Shown in pieces: positions 1 to 8,978 of a DNA stretch of 64,000 bases. Origin of the DNA: Labilibaculum sp. K2S (GTDB taxonomy: Bacteria > Bacteroidota > Bacteroidia > Bacteroidales > Marinifilaceae); contig NZ_JAUCMW010000002.1 of assembly GCF_030372765.1 (NCBI RefSeq), forward strand, positions 261,285 through 325,284. The letters are read 5' to 3'. The notes beneath the pieces are model-generated. The model was not told the origin of the DNA. It did not search any database and was given only the letters and a program-made list of their open reading frames with translations. The stretch's first letter is position 1. Each line of letters opens with the position of its first letter. The translations under genes and the position numbers were made by a program.

Positions 1-347
1 GATGCCTCCATTTTTTTCCCCAACGGGCTCATCAATACAGACTTGAATTCTGCAATTGATTTATCGGCAAATGTTCCGGCAATATCCAACGCAGAAGGAT
101 TCCAATTCAGCGTATCGATGTATTCAATATTGTGACAGGAAACACAGGATGTTACATCCGTTTTAATTCTGGTTAAGCCTTTAAAAAGACGTTCTCCCCT
201 TTTCTCAGAATTTAAAAAATAGTTGAAGTGATGATTATCATTTTCAGCAACATGAGTGCTGTCGGCTTCAATTGCGAGAAGCGCAGGAGGACTAAACAAC
301 AGAAAAAGTATAATCAGGGCATAAAAAAATCCGTAGGGTCTACTCAT
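1..347 (-). CDS. c-type cytochrome-like protein, 3' end outside window
   Basis: Reading the minus strand from an ATG at 347 gives an N-terminal hydrophobic signal segment (about residues 5-27) and then an open frame to the window edge. A single CVSCH haem-binding motif lies near residue 64, so this is an exported monohaem or multihaem cytochrome c family protein. The text after the motif (NIEYIDTLNWNPSALDIAGTF) resembles diheme peroxidase or cytochrome c551 type proteins, but too little is present to choose. The gene is cut by the window start, so its C-terminal part and any second haem site are not visible. Confidence 0.75.
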   Translation of the reverse strand, partial: MSRPYGFFYALIILFLLFSPPALLAIEADSTHVAENDNHHFNYFLNSEKRGERLFKGLTRIKTDVTSCVSCHNIEYIDTLNWNPSALDIAGTFADKSIAEFKSVLMSPLGKKMEA

Positions 348-899
348 AGGTAATGTATTTGGTACAGATTAGGGTTATATAATAGCCAATAATGAAAATA
401 CAAATCAAAATACGAAACCTTTATCTGTCAAATCCAACTACAATCGAACCATTCTATACTAAGGCAGCTGAGCTCACTTTCTTCGTAACTTCCTCGCTCT
501 CTACCAAATATAATAATTTAAACGAATAAATCATATTCATTCACATAATGAAATACAAGTAGAAACAACAATAGATACAGACTTAAATGTCTTTTATTAA
601 TGTTTCCCAATGGTACATGAATTTTGAAAAAAAACGGAATTGGTCTAATTCAGAAATAAATTGAAAATGAATGAAATTTTGCCGCTTTTATACTAAAACC
701 CAAAATGGAATACAGAGCCGTTCTAATTTCAGAACACCTTTAACTCGACAATAAATCAGCTGACAAATAAACATTGCAATTAATTATTTCAATAACTACA
801 TCGCGCTTATAGTATCATGTAATTATTTTTCATAAATTTGATTTTTATTAAAAATATAGTTTATACTATTAACTACCAGAATGATTTTCATTAAAAAAA
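348..899. other. intergenic region, no gene seen
   Basis: About 550 bases of very AT-rich sequence between the divergent cytochrome gene and the toxin-like gene. I found no convincing ORF or RNA gene. A TANNTTTG match (taaatttg, 833-840) about 60 bases upstream of the next ATG could be the -7 element of that gene, but no good -33 element accompanies it. Confidence 0.4.
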
Positions 900-1958
900 A
901 TGTCAGAAAAATTAAATAATTTACAACAGTTTGTTCAAAATGCTGCTGATACAGCCTGGAGAGCAAGCCAGAACAATTCACAATATGACCCTAATCCAAT
1001 AGGATTTGATCAACATCTTGAATTTACATTACAAGCAAGAAGCGGTGAGTTAGCTAAACTTTTAAACGAAATTGCAGAAGATGAACTAAGTCAGGTAGAC
1101 AGATCACCTGAACCTATCGATTTTACGAAATTCGTTCGGATTTCTGATCGTGAATTTAATCACAAAGAGGTATTTGTAGGTGATAAATGGGTTTTGATTC
1201 CTTCAGATGCCAGTATCAATTTTGAAGCAAGAACAGACAGTTATGCTGGAAATTTGCAAGCTTCCTTTACCGTAACTATTAGCCACGGTGGAAATACTGC
1301 TACTTACACCTCAAGTGAAACCTATCAGCAATTCCAAAACAACAAACCACTTGTAGACAACGAACAACTATTGGTTAAAGGTAAAAACCTAAGACTAAAT
1401 GATGGAGAACTGGATTGGATGCGTTTAGGTGGACAAATCTATGGTATCACAGATAAAAGCGCGAACAACCTAAACAATTCGAGAGTTATCTTCAATCACA
1501 CCCCAAATGAATTCAAGAGAACTTATTCTTACAAACTATCTAAACTTGCAAAAAATGTTGGCAAACCTGCTAAATCAGGAAAAATATTTCAAGGAACACA
1601 AAAATTAGCAAAAAATGCTAAATTCTTAGGTCCTTTAGGTAACATTCTTACAATTGGCACGATAGGTTATGAATATAGAACGGACAGTTGGGATGCTCAT
1701 ACTTTTGTGAATGGAGCGATACTAGTAGTAGGACTTATCGCTGCACCATTTGGGGCAGGAGTTATTCTAACAGGAATTGCAATTTATGGATTACTAGATC
1801 TTGTTTTTGATGTAGGTGATGGTATTGATGATCTTATGGGTAGAGATTCTGGCTTTTGGGACAATAGACCAATCAATTTTTTCCCGATAGATGCAAATCC
1901 AATATTTAAAATTGACAATACTTATGTAGCACCCCAACTGATTATGCCCTTAAAATAA
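900..1958 (+). CDS. toxin-like protein with C-terminal membrane helices, unknown family
   Basis: 352 residues, no signal peptide. The first 200 residues are soluble and polar. Residues about 205-245 are basic and rich in Lys-Ala, and residues about 245-310 contain two or three Gly/Ala-rich hydrophobic segments (GPLGNILTIGTIGY and a longer one after AHTFVNG), followed by an acidic turn (DVGDGIDDLMGRD). This arrangement, together with tandem small membrane proteins directly downstream (8 bp gap), resembles pore-forming polymorphic toxins with immunity genes. That reading is inference; I do not recognise a named family. An alternative is a secreted surface protein with unknown role. Confidence 0.6.
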   Translation: MSEKLNNLQQFVQNAADTAWRASQNNSQYDPNPIGFDQHLEFTLQARSGELAKLLNEIAEDELSQVDRSPEPIDFTKFVRISDREFNHKEVFVGDKWVLIPSDASINFEARTDSYAGNLQASFTVTISHGGNTATYTSSETYQQFQNNKPLVDNEQLLVKGKNLRLNDGELDWMRLGGQIYGITDKSANNLNNSRVIFNHTPNEFKRTYSYKLSKLAKNVGKPAKSGKIFQGTQKLAKNAKFLGPLGNILTIGTIGYEYRTDSWDAHTFVNGAILVVGLIAAPFGAGVILTGIAIYGLLDLVFDVGDGIDDLMGRDSGFWDNRPINFFPIDANPIFKIDNTYVAPQLIMPLK

Positions 1959-1966
1959 AAAAACCG

Positions 1967-2374
1967 ATGATGAAATTTCTATTTAAATATTTGTTATCCG
2001 CAAACTACAGTTTTGCCAAAAGATGGGTCAATAAAAAAATGGCTCACAGTATGATATTTAATTCAACATACATTTTCTTAACTCCATTTGCATTCCTTTT
2101 TGCAGGTTTATCTTGTGTTGCATTAAACTATATTGATTATCAGTTTAAATTTCCTGAAATTATTCTTATGATGACTGCTGGAATTGTGTATTTGGGATTC
2201 TGGCAAGCTACTAAAAAAGCAATTTACAAGTGGGGTATTGAAAAAGCCTACAAGAATTTGAGTAAAGAACAACGCTCCAAAAGAAATACTTTTGCTTTTC
2301 TATTCTTTTGGGTAGGAATTATCCTTTTCTTTTACTTGGGGGCAAAATATTTAGGAGGGTATTCGCTAAGATAA
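1967..2374 (+). CDS. small membrane protein, candidate immunity protein (copy 1)
   Basis: 135 residues with about three hydrophobic segments (residues about 35-57, 65-82 and 109-128) and a conserved C-terminal block RSKRNTFAFLFFW. It starts 8 bp after the toxin-like gene and is followed 10 bp later by a clear paralogue, so the genes are probably co-transcribed. Tandem duplicated membrane proteins after a membrane-acting toxin are typical of immunity genes, but no family is recognised here and the function is inferred from context. Confidence 0.65.
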   Translation: MMKFLFKYLLSANYSFAKRWVNKKMAHSMIFNSTYIFLTPFAFLFAGLSCVALNYIDYQFKFPEIILMMTAGIVYLGFWQATKKAIYKWGIEKAYKNLSKEQRSKRNTFAFLFFWVGIILFFYLGAKYLGGYSLR

Positions 2375-2384
2375 AGAACAAATA

Positions 2385-2798
2385 ATGAAAATTCTATTTA
2401 AACCATTACTCGCCGCCAATTATTGTGCTGCCAAATGGATCGTTAATAAAAATTTACCAAAACGAGTAATTCCTACTGCTCTTCATACCTTTACAACTCC
2501 TTTTGCTTTTATATCTGCAGGCTTATACTGCACTATTATGGGCACAATTGATTATAAATTTAAAACTTTCCTGCCTATATTTATTGGATTAGGAATTGTA
2601 ATGCTTAGCATTTCCTTTTTTATAGAAAAAGAAGCAAAAAAAGCATTTTACAAATGGGATATAGAGAAAGAATATCAATTTTTAAACAAAAGCCAGCGTT
2701 CCAATAGAAATACTTTTGCATTTCTATTCTTTTGGGCAGGCTTTGCTTTGTTTTTTTATTTAGCAGTAACTTTTACAGAAGGATATTTAGTTAAATGA
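2385..2798 (+). CDS. small membrane protein, candidate immunity protein (copy 2)
   Basis: 137 residues, paralogue of the preceding gene: both start M-K-(F/I)-L-F-K, share a Thr-Pro-Phe-Ala-Phe segment near residue 37, and end with RS(K/N)RNTFAFLFFW. The same three hydrophobic segments are present. Its stop overlaps the ATG of a third, truncated copy. Tandem duplication with divergence suggests selection for variant immunity or simple gene decay; the sequence does not tell which. Confidence 0.65.
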   Translation: MKILFKPLLAANYCAAKWIVNKNLPKRVIPTALHTFTTPFAFISAGLYCTIMGTIDYKFKTFLPIFIGLGIVMLSISFFIEKEAKKAFYKWDIEKEYQFLNKSQRSNRNTFAFLFFWAGFALFFYLAVTFTEGYLVK

Positions 2799-2854
2799 TG
2801 AAATTTCTATTTAAACCATTACTTGCCGTCAATTATTTCACGATAATAACCTGA
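2798..2854 (+). pseudogene. truncated third copy of the small membrane protein
   Basis: The first 13 codons (MKFLFKPLLAVNY) match the starts of the two genes upstream almost exactly, then the frame ends at TGA 2852-2854 and the similarity stops. It is too short to encode a membrane domain and is best read as a remnant of a third tandem copy. Confidence 0.6.
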
Positions 2855-2947
2855 ATAACAACACAAAGAAACAAGTGAAAGACAACAGAAAACAAAACTC
2901 ATAAAATAATAACATTTTTTTCGAACCCATTATAAAAAACAAGAAAT

Positions 2948-3292
2948 ATGGCATTTGGTTTTCCACCTACCTACACCGAGAACTTTCAAGTTGATCAATT
3001 GGATAATGACCAATTTTTGCTATTTACTATTGAAGCTGCCAAAAAACTAAATTGGGATGTAAGTTTTATTAGTGAGAATGGATTTATTGCCTACACCAAA
3101 TTTTCAATGGTATCGTGGAGCGAAGAGGTACATATAAATATTTCAGAAAACACGGTTACTATTAAAAGTGCATGCACTAGCATTCAAGTTTTAGACTGGG
3201 GGAAGAATAAAAAAAATACACAACTCTTTATTTCCACTTTCGAAGAAACAAAAAACACAATGCCACAGGAAGATATTAATTCTAAATTTTAA
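2948..3292 (+). CDS. small protein resembling the N-terminal domain of Bacteroidota rhomboid-type proteins
   Basis: 114 soluble residues beginning MAFGFPPTYTENF, with AAKKLNWDV, GFIAYTKFSM-SW-EE and DWGKNKKN motifs. From memory these resemble the N-terminal extension found on some Bacteroidota rhomboid-family membrane proteases; here it stands alone without any membrane segment. It may be a free-standing domain or a gene whose 3' part was lost. Function unknown. Confidence 0.55.
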   Translation: MAFGFPPTYTENFQVDQLDNDQFLLFTIEAAKKLNWDVSFISENGFIAYTKFSMVSWSEEVHINISENTVTIKSACTSIQVLDWGKNKKNTQLFISTFEETKNTMPQEDINSKF

Positions 3293-3440
3293 GAGAATAT
3301 TGCGAACTTAGAATAAAAAGTTATGAATTTGTATGTAAATCTATTGAAGAAGATACTGATGCATATGAAATTGCAATAGATGACTGCAACAAAAAAATGG
3401 AAAAAATAATCTCAACCTTGACAAATTTGCAATAGAAAAA
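3293..3440 (+). other. possible decayed coding remnant
   Basis: A frame without start codon (REYCELRIKSYEFVCKSIEE and on to a stop at about 3435) runs directly after the previous gene in another frame. It reads like protein (amphipathic, acidic) but has no ATG, so it may be the tail of a lost gene. Weak evidence. Confidence 0.25.
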
Positions 3441-3470
3441 CATTCCAAAATAGAATCTTAATGACATCTA

Positions 3471-3502
3471 AAAAGGGCATTCTCCCAAAAGAATGCCCTT
3501 TT
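3471..3502. terminator. bidirectional terminator hairpin
   Basis: Perfect 13-bp stem (AAAAGGGCATTCT at 3471-3483, complement at 3490-3502) with A and T tails on each side, between convergent genes. It suits both the plus-strand cluster and the minus-strand lipoprotein gene. Confidence 0.85.
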
Positions 3503-3519
3503 ATATTTTCAATATTTCT

Positions 3520-4458
3520 CTAGTGTAAACTCTCAACTAATCTATCAAACTCAAGTTGATTGCCTTTATTTGCTTCTAACTGAACAGCAACCTGACCTGT
3601 TACAATTTTAATATGATACTCAATATCTTCAACAGTAAGCAATTCTGTCATATTTTCCATTCCTTTAAGAGTGTTCTGTAATCGTAGTACATACCTGCCA
3701 TCACTACTATTTTTAAATATCCATCCCTCACGTGTAAGGAAGTTGTTCTGACTAGTCAGTTTTGATAATGGTAAAAGTCTTATGGAGTTTACATCTTTCC
3801 AGTAAACCAATACAATACCATTTTCGTATACATCTTCGTTTAGAGCAGGAAAGTCAATATCATCAATAATCGTTTTTGTAAAACTAGTAGCGATATTGCT
3901 ATACACAGTCCAATTAGAAACACTGGCAGTATATTTAAATGTTTTTACATTGGCATTTCCATCGGCACCTTTCAATTCTAAACCAGCTCCCCAGGTTGTA
4001 TCGCCTTCCTCATCGGTTACTGCCGGGCCATAAAGCAAACAAGTTGCTTTGTCAAGGTAAAAATCACCTGTGTTTCCGATAGTATTACCGGGAGCACCTT
4101 CGCCGGAAAGTATTTTTGAACCATTTGTACCGTTCGTTCCATTTGTACCTTTTAAAGAGAATCCATTGGTATCAGTCCAGTTATCAGCGTTTACTTTAGG
4201 ACCATACAACATTCCTGTAGCAACATCCAAATAATAATCGCTTGTTGTTCCAACTGTAGCTGCTGGCTCGCCTTCACCGCTATAAATAATGCTGCCATCG
4301 GTTCCAGCTGGTCCAACTTCTCCTGCTACACCTTGTTCTCCTTTATCACCTTTAGGACCTAATAATCCGGCCTCACCATCATCGCCACTACAAGAAACCA
4401 TCGAAATACTTAGCGCCATAAAAGCAACTGCGAAAAAATAAAGTTTACTCGTTTTCAT
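3520..4458 (-). CDS. lipoprotein with collagen-like repeats
   Basis: 312 residues. A signal peptide ends in a lipobox with Cys at about 23 (SMVSCSG), followed by collagen-like Gly-X-X runs (GLLGPKGDKGEQGVAGEVGP). Two related modules follow, each starting (S/L)SGEGxP and holding a D(Y/F)YLD-AT-LLYGP core (about residues 60-95 and 115-150), separated by GTNGTNGTNG. The C-terminal 140 residues are a separate globular domain. It is probably an outer-surface lipoprotein; the collagen-like part suggests trimer formation. Similar short modules occur in many Bacteroidota collagen-like lipoproteins. The single gene has its own terminator downstream. Confidence 0.85.
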   Translation of the reverse strand: MKTSKLYFFAVAFMALSISMVSCSGDDGEAGLLGPKGDKGEQGVAGEVGPAGTDGSIIYSGEGEPAATVGTTSDYYLDVATGMLYGPKVNADNWTDTNGFSLKGTNGTNGTNGSKILSGEGAPGNTIGNTGDFYLDKATCLLYGPAVTDEEGDTTWGAGLELKGADGNANVKTFKYTASVSNWTVYSNIATSFTKTIIDDIDFPALNEDVYENGIVLVYWKDVNSIRLLPLSKLTSQNNFLTREGWIFKNSSDGRYVLRLQNTLKGMENMTELLTVEDIEYHIKIVTGQVAVQLEANKGNQLEFDRLVESLH

Positions 4459-4540
4459 TTTTTTTGTAAATTTGAAATGATTAATAATTTGGAATTAAAG
4501 AGATCTCACGTGATGTTTAATTCCTTTTAATTGTATTCTT

Positions 4541-4560
4541 CCGGAGGCTGTAACCTCCGG
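4541..4560. terminator. GC-rich hairpin between minus-strand genes
   Basis: Perfect 7-bp stem CCGGAGG/CCTCCGG with a six-base loop, followed by nine T on the plus strand. The flanking genes are both on the minus strand, where no U tract follows the hairpin, so the orientation as an intrinsic terminator is odd; it may still end or stabilise the upstream minus-strand mRNA. Confidence 0.5.
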
Positions 4561-4568
4561 ATTTTTTT

Positions 4569-5162
4569 TTAATATGTACTTAAGCCTGCTGAAAGTAGAA
4601 CTGCTCCAATCACGAAAGAGACCAAAACGGACATTCCAATTACTAAAATCAGACTAACAATAAAGTAGCTGGTCTTTTTTTCCTCACTTACCTTTGTTAT
4701 CGGAACAAAACCGATATATAAAATATACAAACTGTAAATGCCAGCCAGTAAAGCCAGAATGGTAAGACTTGGAAGAATGTAAAAAACTCCTGCAAGCCAG
4801 ATTGGCGTATAAGAATAGGCTACCAGTTTAATTGCATTGGCAAAGCTTATTTGAGTATCGAAAGCAGGAGCCAGCTTATGAATGCAGAAAGCACTTAGGA
4901 AAACACCTAAAAATGCGCCTAAAAAAGCCAGAATAGCCTGATGAAGTCCCCAGCTAAAAGAAGCAACTTTAAAATAACTCCCCAGGCCAATCAATCCGTA
5001 ACCAATAAAAGAGGCTATGGTAGGAATCAAAACCAAAGGAAGTACGTAGGATAGCAAGAAATCCTTCAGGTCTATTTGCTCGTCACTAATCTTCGTCCAT
5101 GCTTCTTTCGGTTGAACGGTAACCAGTTTTACTCTGTCGATTAAATATTCAATATTTATCAT
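4569..5162 (-). CDS. Yip1-family membrane protein
   Basis: 197 residues with five hydrophobic segments after a short amphipathic N-terminus containing the P-x-E-A-W motif (VTVQPKEAWTKI) typical of bacterial Yip1-domain proteins. It is an integral inner-membrane protein of unknown function. It lies 16 bp after the AIM24-family gene and forms the last gene of a minus-strand series (7581 to 4569). Confidence 0.8.
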   Translation of the reverse strand: MINIEYLIDRVKLVTVQPKEAWTKISDEQIDLKDFLLSYVLPLVLIPTIASFIGYGLIGLGSYFKVASFSWGLHQAILAFLGAFLGVFLSAFCIHKLAPAFDTQISFANAIKLVAYSYTPIWLAGVFYILPSLTILALLAGIYSLYILYIGFVPITKVSEEKKTSYFIVSLILVIGMSVLVSFVIGAVLLSAGLSTY

Positions 5163-5178
5163 GATTTCAGGATTTTAA

Positions 5179-5949
5179 TTATGATTCCAATAGACTCTGT
5201 AAAATCCCGTTACTACCTTCTTTTCGACTATTGGAACCTCCTGTTGATAATTGATTAATTAATTTACTAATCGGCATGGATTGCAGCCACACTTTTCCTG
5301 TTCCCTGAAGAGTTGCCAGAAATAAACCTTCCCCTCCAAAAACCATCGATTTTAAATTCCCTGCCTGTTGAATACTAAAGCCGATGCCTTCCTGAAAACC
5401 AACAACACAACCTGTATCAACCCGCAAAGTTTCGCCATTCAACTCATGCTCAATTAATGTACCTCCTGCATGGATAAAAGCATTTCCGTCTCCTTGCAAT
5501 TTCTGGAGAATAAAGCCTTCGCCTCCAAAAAAACCTGCACCCAATTTCTTATTAAAATGCATGCTTATTTTTGTTCCTAATGCGGCACACAAAAAGGCAT
5601 CACGCTGTACAATCACGGTTCCTCCTAATTGGTCCAAATCGATAGGAACAATAGTTCCTGGATAGGGTGCAGCAAAAGCAACCTGACTTTTTCCTGTTCC
5701 CCGGTGCGTAAAATGAGTTATAAATATTGACTCTCCGGTAATTTTCCTGGATGCCGCCGAGAGTAATTTTCCGAAAATTCCTTTATCCGGCTCTGATCCA
5801 TCACCCATCTTAGCTTGAAATTCAATTCCTTCTTTCATATATAACATTGCTCCAGCTTCGGCAATGACTGTTTCATTTGGATCCAATTCAATCTCTACCA
5901 ACTGAATATCGTGCCCTATAATCTTGTAATCTATTTCGTGTGATTTCAT
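5179..5949 (-). CDS. AIM24 / TIGR00266-family protein
   Basis: 256 residues with the family signature: an N-terminal Y-x-I-x-G, AGAMLYM near residue 32, and Gly-rich beta repeats [19 protein letters not shown] and [22 protein letters not shown]. The fold is a beta-sandwich related to tryptophan RNA-binding attenuator-like proteins. Function in bacteria is not established. It is cytoplasmic by sequence and sits with membrane proteins (Yip1, DUF3592), a common Bacteroidota neighbourhood. Confidence 0.88.
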   Translation of the reverse strand: MKSHEIDYKIIGHDIQLVEIELDPNETVIAEAGAMLYMKEGIEFQAKMGDGSEPDKGIFGKLLSAASRKITGESIFITHFTHRGTGKSQVAFAAPYPGTIVPIDLDQLGGTVIVQRDAFLCAALGTKISMHFNKKLGAGFFGGEGFILQKLQGDGNAFIHAGGTLIEHELNGETLRVDTGCVVGFQEGIGFSIQQAGNLKSMVFGGEGLFLATLQGTGKVWLQSMPISKLINQLSTGGSNSRKEGSNGILQSLLES

Positions 5950-6000
5950 GATTTATGTATTTATAATTTGGTGATATTAATTATCTAATTCTTTTCTATT

Positions 6001-6519
6001 TCAATTCCTTGAGCCTATAAACAAGGCTAAAACAAACAATCCTATTTTCTTAACAAATTGCCATAACATCAGGAATCCAATTAAACAAAAAAGTAAGGGT
6101 CCGTAAGTAATCAAATAAGTAAAAAAATTGGGTCCGGGTTCAAGCAAGGAAGCATCAGGCAGTTCCGGATCATAATAAACTGTAACCGAACTTCCCTCTG
6201 AATATTTCTGAATATCTTTTTTTGCACTTGATGCACTGCTGCTGCTTCCATCAACAGTAGAAATTCGGGTTCCTGAATACTCCTTACCCTCAACAACATA
6301 TTTGTAAACAATGTTGGAAGCATACATTTTCGTTCCATCACTTATCGATGTGCTAATATCTGCTAAAGTAACAGTGCCTTCAACGGCAGGCCATGACTTC
6401 GAAGCATTCGCCTCTCCTACAATATTTTGGCTGATATTTTTGTAAAAAAACCAACCTCCGATAATAAATGCTACGGCAAAAACCAGTGCAGCAACAGATG
6501 AACTTTGCTTATTTTCCAT
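6001..6519 (-). CDS. DUF3592-type membrane protein
   Basis: 172 residues with one hydrophobic segment near the N-terminus (about 10-28) and one or two at the C-terminus (about 133-168). The central extracytoplasmic domain carries the W-P-x-x-x-G-x-V start, Y-x-Y-x-V-x-G-K-x-Y-x-G-x-R and V-x-V-Y-Y-D-P-x-x-P motifs typical of DUF3592. Its role is unknown. It starts 12 bp after the upstream secreted protein gene and is probably in the same operon. Confidence 0.8.
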   Translation of the reverse strand: MENKQSSSVAALVFAVAFIIGGWFFYKNISQNIVGEANASKSWPAVEGTVTLADISTSISDGTKMYASNIVYKYVVEGKEYSGTRISTVDGSSSSASSAKKDIQKYSEGSSVTVYYDPELPDASLLEPGPNFFTYLITYGPLLFCLIGFLMLWQFVKKIGLFVLALFIGSRN

Positions 6520-6531
6520 AGTCTATCTTTT

Positions 6532-7581
6532 TTAAAAATTAAAAGCATCCATTAGTTGAAGCATCTCTGGTTTAGTCTGAACAGAGCTGGATACAAGTAT
6601 AATGTATGTATCGTAATTTGGAATTTCGATGATTAAAGAAATGCCCTCATCTCCTTCCATTTTGCCATACATACACTTTTTCCCACTGTGAGTGAAAACT
6701 TCAAGATTTCCTTCTTGTTCAAGGTTGCCATTTTTACGAGAAGTCGCCGCAACTCCCAAACTACCATTCATTCCTTTCATAAACATGGCACTATAGGTTC
6801 CCTCCATATTCATTACCATCATTTTTCGGTAATTATTGAAGCTAAAACCATTTGCTATTTTCTGAAACTTCTCATAAGGATACTTTACAGGAACTAAATT
6901 CATTGCTTCATCATCGCCATCACTATCATCATTAAAAGCATCACTCATACCTCCAAATATTTCTTGCTGATATTGATCCTGATCTTCGTATTTAATGTTG
7001 GCAGAAGGAGTAAATTTTGAGGCAGACACAGAAATATTTTTGTCAAATCGGACAGCTGTTTCGATCGCTTCAATACCTAATATTTTTGCTTCTGATTTTA
7101 AAGTAACACCTTCGTAAATCCAACATTTAGCGCCCATTAATTTTACAATTTCACACTCATTCCCCAAAACATCTTCATTGCCAACAATCTCGCCGCCAAA
7201 AGCTTCCAAAAGATCTTTCCCCATCTTCTTCTTTTCTGCATCGGTCATATTTTCAGTAATATCCTGAAAAGGAACAGTTCCTTTCTGTCCTTTATTTTCA
7301 ATTAAATTGGCAGACCAAAATTTGCCATCTTTAATAATCGAGATATCATGTGTTTTGGTTTCACTCTTAATTCCAAACATTTTAGTTACACTTACCGATT
7401 TGGTTTCCGTAAAAGATGAATTCCCATAGTTGTCCCACCAAACAGATTTGGTGCCAGTCGTATTTCCGCTGAGCTGATACTCAACATGCCCCGATTTGAT
7501 GGCATATATTTGACTCTTTTGTTGAGCAGTAGCAACAAAGGTCATTAGTAAATAGGTTACGATCAGAATTATTTGTTTCAT
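6532..7581 (-). CDS. secreted protein, DUF4412-like
   Basis: 349 residues with a signal peptide (about 1-19, ending VATAQQ). The middle (VLGNECEIVKLMGAKCWIYE, then GVTLKSEAKI) is clearly related to the lipoprotein at 10970-11632 (LGCDCEVWDLLGVKEWIYKG), so the two are paralogues. The C-terminal 100 residues form a second domain. Likely periplasmic or outer-membrane associated; function unknown. The start codon is preceded by the repeated leader element at 7586-7678. Confidence 0.75.
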   Translation of the reverse strand: MKQIILIVTYLLMTFVATAQQKSQIYAIKSGHVEYQLSGNTTGTKSVWWDNYGNSSFTETKSVSVTKMFGIKSETKTHDISIIKDGKFWSANLIENKGQKGTVPFQDITENMTDAEKKKMGKDLLEAFGGEIVGNEDVLGNECEIVKLMGAKCWIYEGVTLKSEAKILGIEAIETAVRFDKNISVSASKFTPSANIKYEDQDQYQQEIFGGMSDAFNDDSDGDDEAMNLVPVKYPYEKFQKIANGFSFNNYRKMMVMNMEGTYSAMFMKGMNGSLGVAATSRKNGNLEQEGNLEVFTHSGKKCMYGKMEGDEGISLIIEIPNYDTYIILVSSSVQTKPEMLQLMDAFNF

Positions 7582-7585
7582 ATGA

Positions 7586-7678
7586 TTATAATTTGTTTTT
7601 TAATTGCCATATGGAACTTACCATGCTGGAATAATCATCCCCATGTGTGTCAAAATCACTTCGGCATGGACGTTTCAT
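7586..7678 (-). repeat. leader repeat, copy A (contains a 30-codon uORF)
   Basis: About 90 bp in front of the 6532-7581 gene, nearly identical to blocks at 10839-10913 and 60198-60269, each directly upstream of a start codon on the minus strand. In all three, minus-strand translation gives an ATG and the peptide MKRPC(Q/R)S(D/N)FD followed by GDDY. CCATGC and GCATGG near the ends can pair. In this copy the uORF stop (7586-7588) lies four bases before the ATG of the gene. It could be an RNA leader, a promoter block or a mobile repeat; see findings. Confidence 0.75.
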
Positions 7679-7860
7679 CGGTTAATGGATTTGAATTAAA
7701 TGTTCGGGCCTATTTGTAAGCTGTAAGAAAAATGTTGAAAGAAATTTAATCAGAAAGACTTCCTGTCCGGGACTTTTTTATTATGGTTGAATGGTTGTAA
7801 AGTGAATTGGTTGATTGCCCAAACAGGAAGTACTAACTAATGTATGCCGTTAAATAAACT

Positions 7861-8406
7861 CTAGAAATGGTATAACAATCCTATTCCTGCTGACAAGTAG
7901 TTGGCATTGCCAATGGTATACTTCAAATCTGCATTAAAATACATTTTATCGGAAATAGCAAAACGACTACCCACACCAATATTTACTCCAACATCGCTTC
8001 CTGAAGCATCTAAATCGGATGCAAAACCTCCAATTAAATCAGCATATTCACCATACTCTTCACCTAATGAATCAGCACCATCCATTTTAAATTTCCAAAA
8101 GGTTACATTCAAACCTCCAATGGCATAAAATGTATTTTTATCATCTGCAGAAAAAACATAATGTGCATCGAAATCTAATGTAGACCAGTTCACATTATTT
8201 TTCTTAAGATAATAAGTGAATGCAGGAGCAATTTCCCATGTATCACTTGCTAAATAAACACCTTTAGCTTCAATACCCAAAGTACTGATGTCGGTTGCAT
8301 ACTTAAGACCAGCTCCGGCCAAAACTTTTGAGTCTTGTGCTTGTGTTGTAAGGCTAAAACATACGGTAAGCACGGTTGCGAATAATAAAATTACTTTGTT
8401 TTTCAT
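7861..8406 (-). CDS. outer-membrane beta-barrel (porin-like) protein
   Basis: 181 residues with a signal peptide (about 1-23, TTQAQ), then alternating beta-strands ending in a C-terminal aromatic residue (LLYHF), the usual outer-membrane insertion signal. The size fits an eight-stranded OmpA/OmpW-like barrel. It follows a lipoprotein gene by 38 bp and is probably the last gene of the 10816-7861 operon. Confidence 0.8.
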   Translation of the reverse strand: MKNKVILLFATVLTVCFSLTTQAQDSKVLAGAGLKYATDISTLGIEAKGVYLASDTWEIAPAFTYYLKKNNVNWSTLDFDAHYVFSADDKNTFYAIGGLNVTFWKFKMDGADSLGEEYGEYADLIGGFASDLDASGSDVGVNIGVGSRFAISDKMYFNADLKYTIGNANYLSAGIGLLYHF

Positions 8407-8444
8407 TTTTTTACTTTTACTAGTTATTAATAATTTATTTAGGA

Positions 8445-8975
8445 TTATAAAACTTTCACCTCTACATCTACTAAAGCTGTTGTTTCAATATTGAAACTAA
8501 CCGACTTTTCAGTAACTGTTCCTGAGATTATCATTTTTAGATTTTTGCTTTGTAACAATTCATTTGCAATTGCATCCAATTGCTCTGTAGTGAAGTTCAC
8601 AACAAGAGGCTGGTTTTCGGAAACTGTTGGAATGTCAAAATCGAAATTCAAATCCGGCACGCTTAGGTTTAATGAATTTACCTCTCCAGCCGATAGGTCT
8701 GTAATTTTACAAGTCACGGAAGTAACATCTACAGCCTCCAACTTGTTCAGGTATTCCTTTACGTCATTCAAATCGTTAAAATCGAGACTAATTGTTTGAG
8801 AAAAAGGATGATTCTCTGCAATCTTAACCGCAGCACTTTTATCCGAATTTACGGTAACAAGTGTTTTTTTCGATAATTTAAGATCATAAAAATCTTTTGT
8901 CTTCAAGTCATTAATCTTATCGCACGAAGCGAAACCAATTAGGATCGAAAATAAAATACAAAGTGTCTTTTTCAT
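8445..8975 (-). CDS. hypothetical lipoprotein
   Basis: 176 residues with a signal peptide and lipobox Cys (GFASCDK, Cys 19). The rest is beta-rich with no recognised domain; a short stretch DLSAGEVNSLNLSVPDLNFD suggests a repeat-free beta sandwich. It begins 3 bp after the upstream gene, so it is co-transcribed with the secreted proteins at 8979-10816. Confidence 0.75.
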   Translation of the reverse strand: MKKTLCILFSILIGFASCDKINDLKTKDFYDLKLSKKTLVTVNSDKSAAVKIAENHPFSQTISLDFNDLNDVKEYLNKLEAVDVTSVTCKITDLSAGEVNSLNLSVPDLNFDFDIPTVSENQPLVVNFTTEQLDAIANELLQSKNLKMIISGTVTEKSVSFNIETTALVDVEVKVL

Positions 8976-8978
8976 AGC

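Noticed and set aside
7586-7678. The leader uORF as a proven conserved small protein
   Set aside because: Changes among the three copies do not favour synonymous positions, so conservation may be at RNA or DNA level; it is listed as a repeat only.
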